A DNA stretch of 64,000 nt from Pachyseris speciosa (lineage: Eukaryota; Cnidaria; Anthozoa; Scleractinia; Pachyseridae), in NCBI GenBank assembly GCA_016490735.1, contig JAEMWC010000009.1:2256001-2320000 (forward strand), given 5' to 3'. Shown here one piece after another: positions 45,871 through 59,123 of this stretch. The translations under genes and the position numbers were made by a program. The notes beneath the pieces were generated by a model that saw only the letters and a list, made by a program, of their open reading frames with translations, was not told where the DNA came from and ran no database searches. Numbering within the stretch: position 1 is the first letter of the stretch; each line of letters begins with the position of its first letter.

Positions 45871-48800
45871 GCTCTACTGCGTTTGCATCATTAGAAAAAT
45901 TTCGCAATTTGTTGCTGTGGAAACAGCTTTTTTCCCATTAAGCACAAAGTTAATATTGATCCTGATTGTCTGTTTGTTTAATGAACTCTTGACCGGTTGA
46001 TCTTGGGTAAGTAGAGCAAGTTTTAATCACCAGTAATGATGTCTTCAGTTTTTGTCATGCAAAACTTGGATATTGGCAGTGTATTGGTTCGTAGCGTTCC
46101 AAATAATATTTCAGACAGTCTCGTTGCGATTTGCGGTCACAACCAGCGACAAATAGTCTACTGGACTGGAGTGTTTCGATTGGGCTCCAGTACTCAAGCC
46201 CTCATAACGATCATTATTTTTCCCCCGATTAATTTCAAAACCGCAAGTGTCAATTCTCTGCTTTTAAGGGGCTATGTCACGAATTGTTAATATGACTTTG
46301 AAAAGCTTAAAGAGATATTAGAAGCGGGAAACCCAAAATTAGTGGTTCGATTTTTGTGTAAAAGCGCTTTGTTAGTTAACCAGAACAAAAGCTGAAGAAT
46401 CTTTAGCTGCGGATGGCAAGGATTAAATAAATTGGGCTAACTTTTTCCGCTCAGTTTTTTTTCTCTTGTGCTGTAAAAGCATAGCCAATTACAAATTATG
46501 GTTTGGATTTTTCCCTTTGAAAAAATAGATTTGATATCTCTTTTTTCGGTGTTTTAATAGCATTTAGGTATGGGAAACGGTACTTGCTGGTAATTGGCGC
46601 GCGCGCTTGATCCACGCAGCCTCCGTAACAATTTGTTACAGACACCCCCATTCCAGTAACCGGTTTTGTATCTATGATTGTGAAGGGGCGGGTGTAGGGG
46701 AGGGGTGCAGGGGTACGCACCCCCCCCCCCCCACCCAGAGATGACTTTGCAGCTTTCTAATATAACTAGTATGCTGGGGAAAAAAAAAGGGGAGAAAAAC
46801 TGGTTTACTGGTAGAACACGCGGGCGCCCCCTCTTAAGGTGGCCGGTACACGTGAATTTGTGTGAAATTTTAAGCAGTTTTGAAGAACGGATTGTAATGG
46901 GGTAAAAATTTTTTGAGACACTTACAGTTATTTGACACCCCACAAAGGCACTGCGGGTTGCTGGGGAACTATTTGGTGTCCATCTACTAATTTCCAACTT
47001 CAAATCCCAATTTTAAACCTTCATTAAATCTTCAATATTTCCTATTTCCCACAATTTAACTAATCCTTTGAGAAAAATTCTCTTTTCCCAAATTACCCAA
47101 AAATCACCAAAAAATCCACAACGTAGCTTTGTGTAATGAGCAGAGGAATTTTTGAAATCTTGAGACGCGAACGAGTTATTAACCTTAAATCCACGTTAAG
47201 CGACCTGAAAACGGTGTTTAGGTTTACCCCGGCACCTGTGCCGGCCAAAACCGGCCGCGTAGAACCACGTCCCTTGTACCGCTTGTGACGTCATCAGTTT
47301 TAATCCTCATGGACGACTTTTACATGTAGCATGTGTAGGGGGGGAGAGATCTTTCAAACCACACCCAAATGAGCACCATTCCGTCAAATAGACCGGAGAA
47401 AACGCGAAAAAACCAAGCGACGTTGAGCCGAAAATTGGAATGAAAATCTTGTTCCACTACCCACCTGCACTTCCTGCCACCTTATCCTATGATGCTAAAA
47501 GGTTTCCACAAATCTTTTCCCACCGAAAGGGAGCTCAGGAAATGCCCAGCAAGAGAAAAAGAAAGCGAGGCAAGAAAAGCGAAAGAAAAGGGGAGGAGAG
47601 AAAGCGAAAGGTAGAAGGACGGCTTTTCAAATCTAGAAATTTTGCTTTCTGCGCATGCCCGAACTTTGAAAGCTAATATCAAGCATCAGGAACAGAAGGG
47701 CGCGATGAACTCCACCAGCAAACAGAGTTTTGGGCAGTTTTGGTTCTTTTTGGCTAGAATCTGGCCACTGAAAACGGCTCGACGGGCTTCAAAAGGCGTT
47801 TTTCGGCAAAATGCTTGGTCGTCAATGGGTGAAGCAAAGGATACAGTTTTCTGAAAAAAAAATCCAACTTTGAGCATGAAACAACCCAATTTGTCCATAA
47901 ATTGCCAAATCGAGTGGGAAAAACGAAAAAAACACAAATTTAGCATTTCTGATTAAGAAAAATCCTGGATCGCCTCTGCGCCCCTGGTGTGGCTATTACT
48001 GATTAAAACTCGTAATCCATTATTAGGCGAAGATGACCTAGTAGACGGTGGAAATAAAGTCGCTTTTCAGAGAAAAATAATCTGACTTATCTTGTTATAT
48101 AGCAGATTTTAACTTTCGCCTTTCTTATCAGACAATTTGTCTTCTTTTATCCCTGAGGGCTGAGGGACACTGCCCAGTAAATTCATATTCAAAAGACGCC
48201 CTTTTTTGTAATAATATTTAACCCTTCCTGTAAAAACTTCATTGTAATATCATTATGATCTAGAATATTTCTTGTTTATTTCCAATACAATTTTAGAACG
48301 TGACCACGACGAAAAAACAATCCTCGAAAGGACGTCAAACGAACCTTCCGCTCGTTATGCACAGACTTCGCTTGACCAACCTCGTTCCCAGGGTCTCTCC
48401 TCTTCCCGATAGGTTGTCGCTTGACATGTGTCCACGAAGTGCAAGAGATAAAATCGTTCCGCAAAAGCTGATGACGTTAACTATTGCCATTTAAGATCGA
48501 AACGAGTAGAACTTTGATTTTCAATTACTGTGGCATATTTTTGTCTTTCCGACCTCCAATGAAATTTCAGGAACAAAGGTTTGACCGGAGCTCGAAATAA
48601 TGAAAATGGAAAAAGACTGAACCAACCCGAAAGACGTCATCAGCGTATTGTGAGACTGTTCCAAACTTGTAAAACTTTAATTTTGTTTTGCTTTATTAGT
48701 TTCCGTCTTCCGTCTTCCGTCTTCCGTTATTTAAGGTCAAGGGATTTTGCGAGATGTTACCAACATTGAGGAAGTAAATGCCGTTTCCAAAATATGCGAA

Positions 48801-49600
48801 AGAAACCCCACTCTTTATTAGTATTTTTTGGATGCTCGTATCAGTTTACTGCGAGAAAGTGGCGTTGAAAATGAACTCGATTTTGTGCTCCGTTATTAAA
48901 TGGAAAAAGGTTTAACATCTTTATTTCTTGGTTCATAGCTGTTTGTCAATGCTAGTGGCAACGAAACTCTCTCGGGGCAATGTGAGGAACGCTCAAGCAA
49001 ACATGGCGTGATAGTTTCTATTGGTTCCCATGTTTTTATGTCATTTTTGAGCGGAAAGCTCACGAAGCATTACATCAACATCTGAAAAAAGACGCTCGTT
49101 CTACCTTTTAATTAAAATTTCAGGCTAATAGACTGATGTGTGCAAGAGTCTGCCGGTAGTTTGTGAAGAACAGTTTACAATCAGTTAATGATGGTCTGCT
49201 AATTTTTACACCAAAACATTGTGGAACGTGATGTAAAAAACGAAAACAACCTCTCTTTTTTTCTTTACAAACAAGGACAATTTCGCGTACTTCCTGAGTT
49301 ACTGATGGCTTTAATGCAGAGTTTTGAAAATAATCCGTAATATAAATCACTAAAGCGTGATGGCACCATGTTTTTTTTCGTCATAACACCGTAAATCGAG
49401 GGATTAATACAGATTAAGGCTTAAGCCCACTTTACTAGCAAATGTCGAACCACGTTTCCTTTATCTTGTTCGAGGTTAATACGAAAACAAGCCAGATAAA
49501 AATCGTTATCACACCACCCTGCCTTTGGATAAAAGAAAAGTTCAGCTCTTGCGTAGAGTCGACAGTTCACTTAGAAACTAATTCATGAACCTATCGGTGA
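45871..49600. other. Intergenic region between DYNC2LI1 and NIM1K
   Basis: No gene is recognised. It contains C- and G-rich tracts (46680-46735), a patch 'gtgccggccaaaaccggccg' (about 47238-47257) shared with the piggyBac-like element at 62930, and a MITE scrap at 48380-48405. The frames present lack family motifs and are not conserved in any way I can see. Confidence 0.5.
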
Positions 49601-49721
49601 TTGCCATGGTAACTGCCGGGACCTTCGTGGCCTTTGTTCGCCGTCACAACAGCAGTTCGACCGCCCGCCTCACGATCACTTTGTGCTCTGCGATGGCGAT
49701 TGTAAACTTCTCCGAACGGTG

Positions 49722-51382
49722 ATGACGGTCTCTAACAATATGGCGGATTCTTCCTCGCGGGAGCGTGAAAGCGAAGGAGAACGCAGAGGCATCGAGCAGC
49801 AGCGAGAAAAATCCCTGACACCTTACGAACGTTTGACATACGATTTAGCACACGACGAGCGGTATCTCAAGGAAATCACTCTCGGAAAGCGAATTGGATT
49901 TTATCGCATTCGCGGAGAATTAGGCAGCGGGAACTTCTGTCAGGTCAAAATGGGAATACATTCGCTGACAAGAGGTAAGGAAACTCGCAGATCGGGGGAT
50001 TTAATTCGATGCGATGCGCGCGCGAAAGAATCGAACGTGTAATCATCATATGTTTTCCTCTGTTTCCTTGCAGACAAGGTTGCTATCAAGATCTTAGATA
50101 AAACAAAGTTGGATCAGAAAACGCAACGATTGCTCTCCAGAGAAATTTCTTCGATGGAAAAACTTCATCACCCTAATATTATCAGGCTTTATGAAGTTAT
50201 AGAAACGCTTTCCAAGTTACATATCGTTATGGAGTACGCAGCTGGTGGGGAATTATTTGCTCGAATTTCGAACGAAGGAAAGTTGAGTGAGCGGGCAGCT
50301 AGACGAATTTATGCTCAAGTTATATCCGCCGTAGAGCATATGGTAAGCTGGAAATGTCGGTTTTCCTTCCTTAACTAATGTCTAAGTTTTTGGCGCTCGA
50401 AACAATGAAGTTTACAGAGTTACAGGACCGAAGGCTCGACCAAGTTGGTTGCTAAATATTAATTATTGAAGATGTTGCGATTTGTTCTTGTATTAAATTT
50501 AGGAAGTTGATCGATGCAGTAATACTTGCATAGTTTTGACAAAGTCGTTATAATGGCTTGTTCCACCTATTAAGAAGAATCTAAATTTCAATATTTTTCT
50601 TTCTACAGCACGATAACAACATAATTCATCGAGATCTCAAAGCGGAGAATGTGTTCATTGCGGGTCCTAATTTGGTTAAAGTTGGCGATTTTGGGTTTAG
50701 CACTTTGTCGACCAAAGACAGCACGCTTAATACATTCTGTGGCTCGCCACCTTATGCCGCACCGGAATTGTTTAAAGATGAACATTACATCGGCGTTTAT
50801 GTGGACATTTGGGCCTTAGGGATAATGCTGTATTTTATGGTAACGGGAGTGATGCCGTTTCGTGCCGAAACGGTCGGAAAATTGAAAAAGTGTATTCTCG
50901 ATGGGACCTATTATCTACCGGAGTTTCTGTCCGATCGCTGTAAGTTTTTGCTAAGGAATATTCTTCGGCCTGTCCCAACTGACAGGTTTACAATGGAGGA
51001 GATCAAACATTCGCCATGGCTCGAAGGGGAGGTCTTTCCTCGCCCTGACGCGACTTATAGTTTGAAACCTCCGGAAAATGACAGCTCTAGTTTGTCCGAA
51101 GACGAGCGCGATGCACTCAGCACAATGAGGACCTTTGGAATTTCTTCTGATCTTTTTGCCAACTGTAGGGACTCCAGAGATAGCATCACAGGGACGTACA
51201 GAGTTGTACTTCATCGAATTACGAGAAAGAAGCTGGAACTTGCACGGAAAACTTCAACGCTTAGCAGTTATAGCAACAATAATCACCTCTTGAGCAACGA
51301 AACACATCCACGCACCATTGAAAGCAACGACAGAGCTAACACGAAATCGCAGCCCAAATCGAAATTCTGCGTCATTCTTTGA
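49722..51382 (+). CDS. NIM1K: Serine/threonine-protein kinase NIM1
   Basis: Three exons, 49722-49974, 50074-50342 and 50609-51382, give 431 aa; human NIM1 is about 436. AMPK-related kinase. The first ATG is at 49722 ([11 protein letters not shown]); a second in-frame ATG is at 49740. A conserved lead-in '[20 protein letters not shown]' brings the glycine loop. Then come [13 protein letters not shown] (catalytic Lys), '[20 protein letters not shown]' (helix C Glu), HRDLKAEN (catalytic loop), DFGF, the activation loop '[20 protein letters not shown]' (Thr before [11 protein letters not shown] is the LKB1-type site) and '[20 protein letters not shown]'. The tail keeps '[19 protein letters not shown]' and ends SKFCVIL, a CaaX-like end. 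All key kinase residues are present, so it should be active. Confidence 0.95.
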
Positions 51383-52374
51383 TATTTAATGTTTGTAATT
51401 CAGCTGTAAAAACCGACCAGTCGCTTTTCCTCCGAAGGTGCCAGCTTTTTTCGAGAATTTTTAAACAATTTTATTTGTTACAAATAACAGATTTAGAAGG
51501 ATTACATCATATCGTGTTTCACGCTGGTTCGTGAATAAACTCTTTCCCTTTCCTTTGTATTCGTTAACACTTGAATGATATTTGTCTTCGAGTTTTACAC
51601 ATTTATTTCAAATATTTGTATATAAACATATCATTCAATCGTGTCTCCTTCTAGAACGTATGATCACAGCATACATAAATTATTCGTGTGCTTGAGACGT
51701 TCCTCTGTTGCTACGGGTAAATATCTTTTATGGGGAGTGTTAAGCAAAACACTGTAAATCATCCAAACTTAATTAGTATCTTTATAGTGTGATTCTAACG
51801 GAATTTCTAATTGGAATGACTTTTTTTAATTTTGTTCATGGTGGTTGCAATGTCCCTTTCAGAACTTGCAAGGTTTTTTCTTGTAAATATGAAGTGTTTC
51901 TTATTGTTGATGTTTGGTTATTTTTAGCCTCCTGCAGGATCAACTGAAATCGTTAAATTTTTACCATAATACTGAATACAGTTTGGCCAATCAGGTGTTG
52001 TTATTTACACTCAATTATTTATTAAAACAATGTCTTGCCCAATCATTTTAAATTATTAATCACTGATTGTCATCGTTCAATGACAATGTACTTCATTTTC
52101 AAATAATGTACAGTGAAATGTCCACAAAATGAGAACGACAAGAGAACATACTTGCTCTATAGACAAACTATTGTCAGTTGAATTTGCACCTCAAGCAATT
52201 TACAAGGTTTAAAGTGATGGAGGCATTTAAAATGTCTCGTGAATAGGAGTGAAAGAAAAGGATTTGTAAATATTCAATTTTTTAAAAACTGGGACATATT
52301 TTTGCAAAATTAGTTTGCAATTATTGTTTATTTATATGTAGTATGTAAATACAATGGTGTGCCACTCTAGGGCA

Positions 52375-52380
52375 ATAAAA
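52375..52380 (+). terminator. NIM1K: Candidate polyadenylation signal of NIM1K
   Basis: AATAAA about 990 nt after the stop codon, in AT-rich sequence. An earlier AATAAA at 51534-51539 is an alternative. Confidence 0.4.
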
Positions 52381-52442
52381 GTCTATTTTCTTAAATATAG
52401 TTGACATCTTGTGTTGGCTTTCCAGGTCCCAGTTGTTCTAAT

Positions 52443-52745
52443 TAACAATTAGATTATGAGTTCGAGATTTCTATCGCATGATAGCTGATGAGGGTGCAGC
52501 CCAAATCAGCTATCACGCATAGAAATAGAGAGTGAATAATCTAATTGTTTTAGTATAAATCTACTAGCCGTTCAAAACAAAACAAGTAAATTATCTCAAT
52601 CCTCCTTGCAGACAATTTGAAAATGTGAAGAAGCAGTCGCCATTTTGTTGACAACTGCTACTTACTATCTATTACAATGGATAGCGAGTAGTGTAACCAA
52701 TCAGAGAACAGCATTTGTGATAGAATCTTAGTAGATTTATACTTA
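52443..52745. mobile_element. MITE pair or composite, about 300 bp
   Basis: Two nested inverted pairs: 'aacaattagatta' with 'taatctaattgtt' (52446-52550), including 'atagctgat' / 'atcagctat', and 'gtataaatctacta' with 'tagtagatttatac' (52553-52744). They are either two adjacent elements or one complex element. Just 3' of NIM1K. Confidence 0.65.
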
Positions 52746-53455
52746 CAGCAAATAGCTATCCAACAGACAATGCTGGGACCGTTTACTATCTGAATGCCTG
52801 GAACAGGCTAACAGAATGTACATCAATCATCTGTAGGATAGTGACTTATCCAGTTTATAAGGTTATCTGCTCTATACATTTCAGTTATTGATTGCAGTAC
52901 TACAGTCGAACCTCTACTAACATCCATCCCAATTCATTGGCTGCCTCTCCGATAACCACTTTTTTGTCCTTGCAGACAGTCAATACATTCACTCTTGTTT
53001 TAACCCCCCTGCAGTGACCACCTCTCCACAGCAGCTTAAACATCACTGCTGAATGATGCAATCATTTGTAAAGAGGAAGATGTTGAGTACACAGCCAGCA
53101 GCATCTTATCTTATTGTGACCCTGGCCTGCAGCCTTGTCCAGAATTTCTGCTCAGCATTTCTGATGCTCATATACCAACTCAGCTAACCTGGTATATGGC
53201 AGGTCAAATCTATTTCAATTACCTGGACCTTATATACTCATTAGATAGCCTCCTTTGCAGCCTGTGTCGGTCCTATTCTCCCTCCCCACCAATGTCTGCT
53301 GTTTTTTTTTTCTCTGAACTCTTAACTCTTTATTTCGCCATACTTTTTTTAAATTGCAATGACAACAACGAAGCACAAGATATGCAAACACAATACGCTA
53401 CTTACAAGGTTTTACAGTACAATGCTGAAAAAGCAACTTTGGAAAATAAAGAGTA
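52746..53455. other. Intergenic DNA, weak transposon trace
   Basis: 'acagtcgaacctctactaac' with 'ataaccactttt' and 'gtgaccacctctcc' (52908-53030) resembles decayed DNA-transposon ends also seen at about 18860-18930 and 19430-19560. Nothing coding is supported. Confidence 0.4.
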
Positions 53456-54476
53456 ACTACTACAATATAGTATTTACACAAGCACAAAAAAAAAAGAAAG
53501 AAAGCAAACAGTGAAGAGCAAGGATTTGCACTGTTTTTATTATTATTATTTTATCTAAATATATACAGGAACCTGCTTGACTAAGATGTCTAGAGAGCAA
53601 GGAGCATTGAAAGGAGATATCGTTCAAATTGTCACAGTGACTGGAGTATTTTATGCCACTTCTGTTTGAATTCTTTCTGCGTTCCTGTTGTAGTTGAAAT
53701 TTATTTTTCAATTTTTAAATTGCTTTTAATCTGATAAATATATTCTAATATAGATGGTTTGGTATCCTTATACTTGCAACTAAAAATATAGTATCTAGCC
53801 AGAAGTAGGCAGTGATTTACTAGAATTTCCCCTTTTGTTCCCGCGAGACCTAAACATTCAGTCTTCTTTAAAACGTGAGAGGCTTGTATCAGATTAACTG
53901 AAATTAAGAAATATTGTATACTATTCCAAAAAGCATTTGTTACCGGGCAATCCCAGAACAGGTGGATTAGCGTTTCCTGGGCGTTTTGGCAAAAGCAACA
54001 ACGATCTGTCTCTGAAACTTGGATTTTAAACAGAAAAGAGTTTGTGGCAATTCTTCTGTGGAGGAACTTAAACTGGAAGTTCCTGAGTTTCACGCTTAAC
54101 GTGCGTTTCCTGGGTAATAAATAAATTGACTTCCGATCAAAATTCTCCACCTCTTCAGATCCACAGTCTCTAATCCATTTCGCTTGGCTTTTCTCAGGGA
54201 GGGTACATTTCTTATTAAAGGTCTTGTATGCCAGTTGGCTAGGATTTTTGGTTGAATTCAGTTGTGCTAGCATCTTTCCTGATTTTTTGTCGTCTGGCAG
54301 CATTAATTTTAGTGACTTAAAAGCACATTTAATGGCCGATGTCACTCCATAATATTCAAGAAAGGAAACAGTTAGACAGAATTTATTTCTAAAATAAGTA
54401 TATGTCATTAATTTGGAGTCACTTGTCAAAAGATCATTAATATTCCGCACACCTGCATCAACCCAGTGCTTATAAA
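53456..54476 (-). pseudogene. L1/Tx1-like LINE, 3' fragment
   Basis: The minus-strand frame (stop at 53701-53703) begins 'KHWVDAGVRNINDLL' and reads through 'WIRDCGSEEVENF', 'RNFQFKFLHRRIATNSFLFK' and 'DRCCFCQNAQETLIHLFWDC'. This is the zf-RVT zinc-binding module found at the C-terminus of L1-clade reverse transcriptases (CxxC...H...C). Endonuclease and RT core are absent, so it is a 5'-truncated copy of at least 250 codons. About 240 bp of 3' UTR follow, to a T/A-rich tail at about 53490. Its 5' cut abuts the Penelope-like fragment on the same strand. Confidence 0.85.
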
Positions 54477-54997
54477 AAATACGAAAATTTGGTTTATCAA
54501 CGGAGTTTATAATGTAAATTGACCACCGTACAGGGATTCGATTAGCTGACGTTTCGAGCGTTAGCCCTTCGTCGGAGCGAATCGAGGAATTGTGGGTTGT
54601 GTATGGTTTATATACAGAAATGGAGCTACGCTATTAGTGGTAACATGGTAACGTGAAAAACATGAATAAATTAATTGAATGAAAAGCGCTCGTTGATACC
54701 GTGGGGATTAAGAGTGCCAATTTGAAAGATCAGTTTTTGCTCGAGATTTTTACGACTCTCCGTGGTACCTTGATGTAGGGAAAGGCCGGAGATCGACATG
54801 TGTTGTTTGGAATGGTTAGGGAGATTAAAATGCCGAGCGACAGGTTTGGATGCGTCTTTGTCATCTTTCTCAACATCACGAAGATGTTCTCGGAATCGGT
54901 CACCTAGTCGTCTTCCTGTTTCGCCGATGTATAACTTTTTGCATAATGTGCAGGTTATGCAATAGATAACATTTGTGGAGGTACACGACCGGTCATT
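54477..54997 (-). pseudogene. Penelope-like retroelement fragment, GIY-YIG domain
   Basis: The minus-strand frame ending at 54671-54673 reads 'STNVIYCITCTLCKKLYIGE', 'TGRRLGDRFREHLRDVEKDD', 'VARHFNLPNHSKQHM' and ends 'NERFSFN'. YIGETGRRLGDRFREH is the GIY-YIG endonuclease signature of Penelope-like elements; the preceding CITC/LC pattern is the linked zinc-finger-like motif. The RT is absent (5' truncated at a poly-G tract, 55009-55022). The downstream terminal region (54477-54600) carries the hammerhead-like core, here with CCGACGA instead of CTGACGA. Confidence 0.88.
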
Positions 54998-55215
54998 ATT
55001 TATGTAGAGGGGGGGGGGGGGGAAATATTTTGATAGATGAAAAGTTTTGCCTGGCCCTCCCTCCTCAGGTCTAAAAATGGCAACTAGCTCCTCCTCTTAA
55101 TTCAATATTTCATTGATAACCCCCCCCCCCATTTTTTCCACTTATGATTTTATTTCCGTATTCTTTTCGTATTTGCGTGGTTGCTGGAAAAGTACTGGTT
55201 CTATAAAGTAGTGTT

Positions 55216-55655
55216 TTGTTGCAGTACATGCAGTATTATGGTTGCGAGAGCTGGGCTCTGTCAAAAGCACACGAAAAGTCGTTGGACGGAACATACACTA
55301 GAATGCTGCGAAAAGCTTTAAACATCCACTGGAGCAGCCATATACCAAACCAACAACTGTACGGAGTACTACCAGCAGTCAGCAACAAAATCGCCTCTCG
55401 TGGACTACAACTTGCGGGTCACTGTTATTGCCATCCAGAGCTAAGTACCCAGAAATTAGTCCTATGGGAGCCCACTCATGGTCATCGTGGGAGAGGAAGA
55501 CCGAAAACTACCTATATTGACACTCTTAAGAGGGATACTGGGGATTTGAAGCATGTGAGATTGCTGCACTGATGGCTGATAAGAGGCTGTGGAAAGATCT
55601 AGTGGTTGCCCGCCTTCGGGCGACCAAGTGAGTGAGTGAGTGAGTGAGTGAGTGA
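55216..55655 (+). pseudogene. LINE C-terminal fragment with (GTGA)n tail
   Basis: The frame reads 'YGCESWALSKAHEKSLDGTY', 'TRMLRKALNIHWSSHIPNQQ', 'ASRGLQLAGHCYCHPEL' and 'GRGRPKTTYIDTLKRDTG', a common C-terminal region of cnidarian LINE RT proteins. After a frameshift near 55545 the true end continues as 'LMADKRLWKDLVVARLRATK' and stops at 55629. The element ends in about six GTGA repeats. Upstream RT is missing. Confidence 0.8.
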
Positions 55656-55729
55656 CATTCAGTATAGGAAAAAAAAAGTCAAATGCCCGGGTGTTTGCGC
55701 GCGGGGGGGGGGGGGGGGGCGAAGCAGCT

Positions 55730-55875
55730 GCGAAGCAGCGCCAAATTTCCTTGTTCTGTACCAGAATTTGAGTACGCGTTATGATTGGCTCGTTAACAAA
55801 AGCCTTTTGTTGACGAGCCAATCATAACGCGTACTCAAATTCTGGTACAGAACAAGGAATTTGGCGCTGCTTTGC
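55730..55875. mobile_element. 146-bp palindromic MITE
   Basis: The arms of about 65 bp ('cgaagcagcgccaaatttcc', 'tgtaccagaatttgagtacg' and complements) are almost perfect, with the inner stem 'cgttatgattggctcgt' and a tiny loop 'taacaaaagccttttgttga'. It follows a poly-G tract (55703-55719). Confidence 0.85.
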
Positions 55876-56097
55876 AGACGGTACTAACCGGGGTTAGTTA
55901 ACGTCTGCGACGCAGGCTATTCGCAGGAGACCCTTGCCGGGATCACTCATCATCGCTCAGACCGACGAGGATACCAAGTCGAGAGAGGTTACTAAGCATT
56001 CGAGATGGCGCCGCTTTGAAAGGTACTCGGCGGGCACCTCTGATTCTTCACTTTTAATTTCCCTACCTTCTTCATCTGTTTGCCTCTTTGTTGAAGA
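55876..56097 (+). promoter_or_regulatory. Probable promoter / 5' UTR of GTF2F1
   Basis: CpG-containing sequence with 'accgacgaggataccaagtcgag' and 'cgagatggcgccgctttgaaag' directly before the GTF2F1 start. Core promoter elements cannot be assigned; placement is inferred from position. Confidence 0.4.
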
Positions 56098-59061
56098 ATG
56101 GAAATGCAAAGACAGGCAACTGCTTCTCCGGTGCAAATGGGTGCGAGGCCGATCCTTCAACAAAAGGTAAAGGACTTAAAGAATAAGCCCACAAATAAGC
56201 TTATTTGCTATCTCATTTTAGGTTTTTCTGTAAAAATGTTCTTAGAAAATTTTCACCAAGGAATGGTAGTAGGTACGTTTAAGATCGTGTGTCTCGAAAA
56301 CTCTGATCTCAAGGCCCGGATAAATGTTTTAGTTAACGTACGCTTAACAAAGAAAACATTCAACATTTTTCGGATGCGTGGCCAAGCGTCATTTTAGACG
56401 TCTCGTCAACATGCTTTCAGATAGATAGGCCAACATCTGACAACATTAATGTTGTAAGATGTTCACCACTCTGTTTAACTGAGAGCAAAACATCTATACT
56501 GTATTCAGCAAAAGAATGTTGAATGTTCTATTATTGTTGTTGAAGCGATAAAAATAGGTGGTTTGCACGTTACGTCATCGCCGCCATGCTGGTGGACGTA
56601 AACAATACATCTCTCATTAGCTCCTTTTTTTCTTCCACCAGCATTTGTTTGTTTCACCATTGTTATCTGTGTCTCTAGAGATTGGCTGCAAAACCACCTA
56701 TAGTGTTGGGACAACAGTTTTAGTACGATGTGAGAAAAGGAGATCATAACAACAATCCAGGGTTGAAACTAGATTTTGGGAGCACTCGCCAACTGGGCGA
56801 GTGACATGCAGATTGTACTCGCCCAAATACATTTTCACTCGCCAAATTACGTAGATCTGATCAAATCAAACAAAACAAAGTAAACAACTTGGCAGTTGCT
56901 GTTTTTATTTGTTCATGTTGTTTATCTACACTGTAGCTTAAAAATGTATACCTATTACGGCTTATCTAGTTTTCCTAAAACCATTTCTTCTGTCATCTCG
57001 GCATCTGACTCATATTCAGAGAACATTCCCTCATCGTTGTCTCCAACATCTTCTCCCTCGTTTGGAAGAAAATTTCCTTGATCATGTCTTCTCGTAGTCT
57101 TTCTGTCTGTCTTTTGAGTTTCCCTCGCAGTCTTTTTGTTGTTAGTGTTGGACACTCCGGGAAAATATCTTCACATTTTGAAAACACGTGTGGTGATACA
57201 CTAGACCATCATAATTTAGTCCATTTCTATCGTATCAGGTTTTGTTTTCAGCAGCGTAGTATGTTTATAACCAGCGGTAACATGACTACTAGTAGATACT
57301 TCATATAATTATTACTTGATCAGAAGACATTTCTTATTTACGAAGCAGAAAGTTTGCATGCATGTGCCAGGTTTCAGATGTTAAAAAAGTACTGGTATGT
57401 TTACGTTTAGATTATATTTTGTCAAAAACATTCACTTACAGTTTTGTTTCCCTGAATATGAAAATTCTACTTGCCAAACCGGGTGAGTAACCTGCGATCG
57501 CCACTTGCCTGATGGGCTTGCCACTCGCATTGGTGAGTAGGCGAGCGCTAATTTCCAACCCTGCAATCCAGAGAAATTTAGGGTTAAACTAGCATTTTTC
57601 AGGGCTAATAAAGAAACAGCAATTTAAAACCTTCAAGACACATCAATGTATGGTACTTGTTTTCAAAATATTGAAGTACGATTATCTCCACAAGATGCAT
57701 GCTCACTCTCAGGCCCCATTCACATGCATCCGAATATGATTGAAAACAGAGATTTTTTCTCTGTTTTCACCTTTCGTCCATACGTAAACAGTGTTTACGG
57801 GCACAAAAAATGGAGGTTTTCGAAAATGCAGACATCATATTCGTGTGGGCGGATAAAAAAAGAGTTTTCCAAATACGATGACGTCATAAGTTTACATGTG
57901 GATGGGTGAAAGCGATTTGAATATGCTACGTGTGGATGCAAATTTTTTCAAAAACAGAGAAAAAAATCTCCATTTTCAAAAATATCCAGATACATGTGGA
58001 TAGGGCCTCAATTTTCTCTAGGTTTCCAATAGCCCATGCTATGATTTTATTATCCCCATTGCACTTACACTATAGTTACGTACCATTGGAAATTATGCTT
58101 GTACTTTGAAGTACCACCATTGAGGACCCATAGTTTCTTGTTTCCAAATGCAAGAAAAGTGATGCAAGAATTTTGGTATGACTGAACTAAAAAATACGGT
58201 ACATTCTAGCATCCAATTTAAAAGTTATTTTGTTTCCTAGCTACTTTAAATTTGTAACTACAGTGTCTCTTCAAGTCACTGTATTTCAAAGAACTTAATT
58301 TACGTGTGAAAAAATACTGTTTATTATAAAACTGAATGTAAAACATACATATTTCTAATAAGCTGATAAGTTGCACGTAGGTATTGTGGTTGAAAAAAAG
58401 TACCTAACTGAAACTGCTTGACAGGATTAATTTCTGGCAAACAAGTCTGGCTACTACTGCTAGTAAGCTGAAAAGTTAGTCTTGAGCCCTGATTTCCGTA
58501 AGCAACCTGATCCCAAAAAGCAGTCACTCATTAAAAGAGTCTACTAAACAGAGATATCCTTACATGTAGGTCAGTGGTATGTCGCAGTCTTCAAGCGCTG
58601 GCTCCACATCTGGCTCTAGTAACGGTAGCATTTACAAAGTGCGAGTACCAAGGTAGGAAACTAAAAAAAGATCTTACAAAGTGAACTGTCCAAGCAATAA
58701 GGTGCCACTTTCTCATTTTTTTTTTCACTTGTCTTTGCTTGTATAGTCATCACTATTTGGTGATGACTATTTTAATACTGGACTGTGATCTACATGTTTG
58801 TAACACTGGCAAGTTCCTTATGTACCCATACCTGTAGTGGTGGGAGAGTGCAGGCAATACATCAGATTGTAGTTATGGCTAGCATCAAAGTTTGCCACAT
58901 AATATTGCTTTTCTCTTGTCCATTACCTTGCTCTGGATTTGCTGGATAATCTTGCATCCTATGAGAAGCCCTGTAAATATAATCATTATTGTGTCAAAAA
59001 ATACATAAGATTATATTAGTTTTCACTATGTCCTTTGTAATAGGTGGTGTTACAGAAAGGG

Positions 59062-59123
<62 letters not shown>

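Noticed and set aside
46554..47003. 149-residue minus-strand protein
   Set aside because: It spans a homopolymer C tract and low-complexity DNA, has no motif and no splice context.
49683..49721. Upstream extension of NIM1K
   Set aside because: The frame is open upstream but begins with GTG; the first ATG is 49722 and the family needs no extension.
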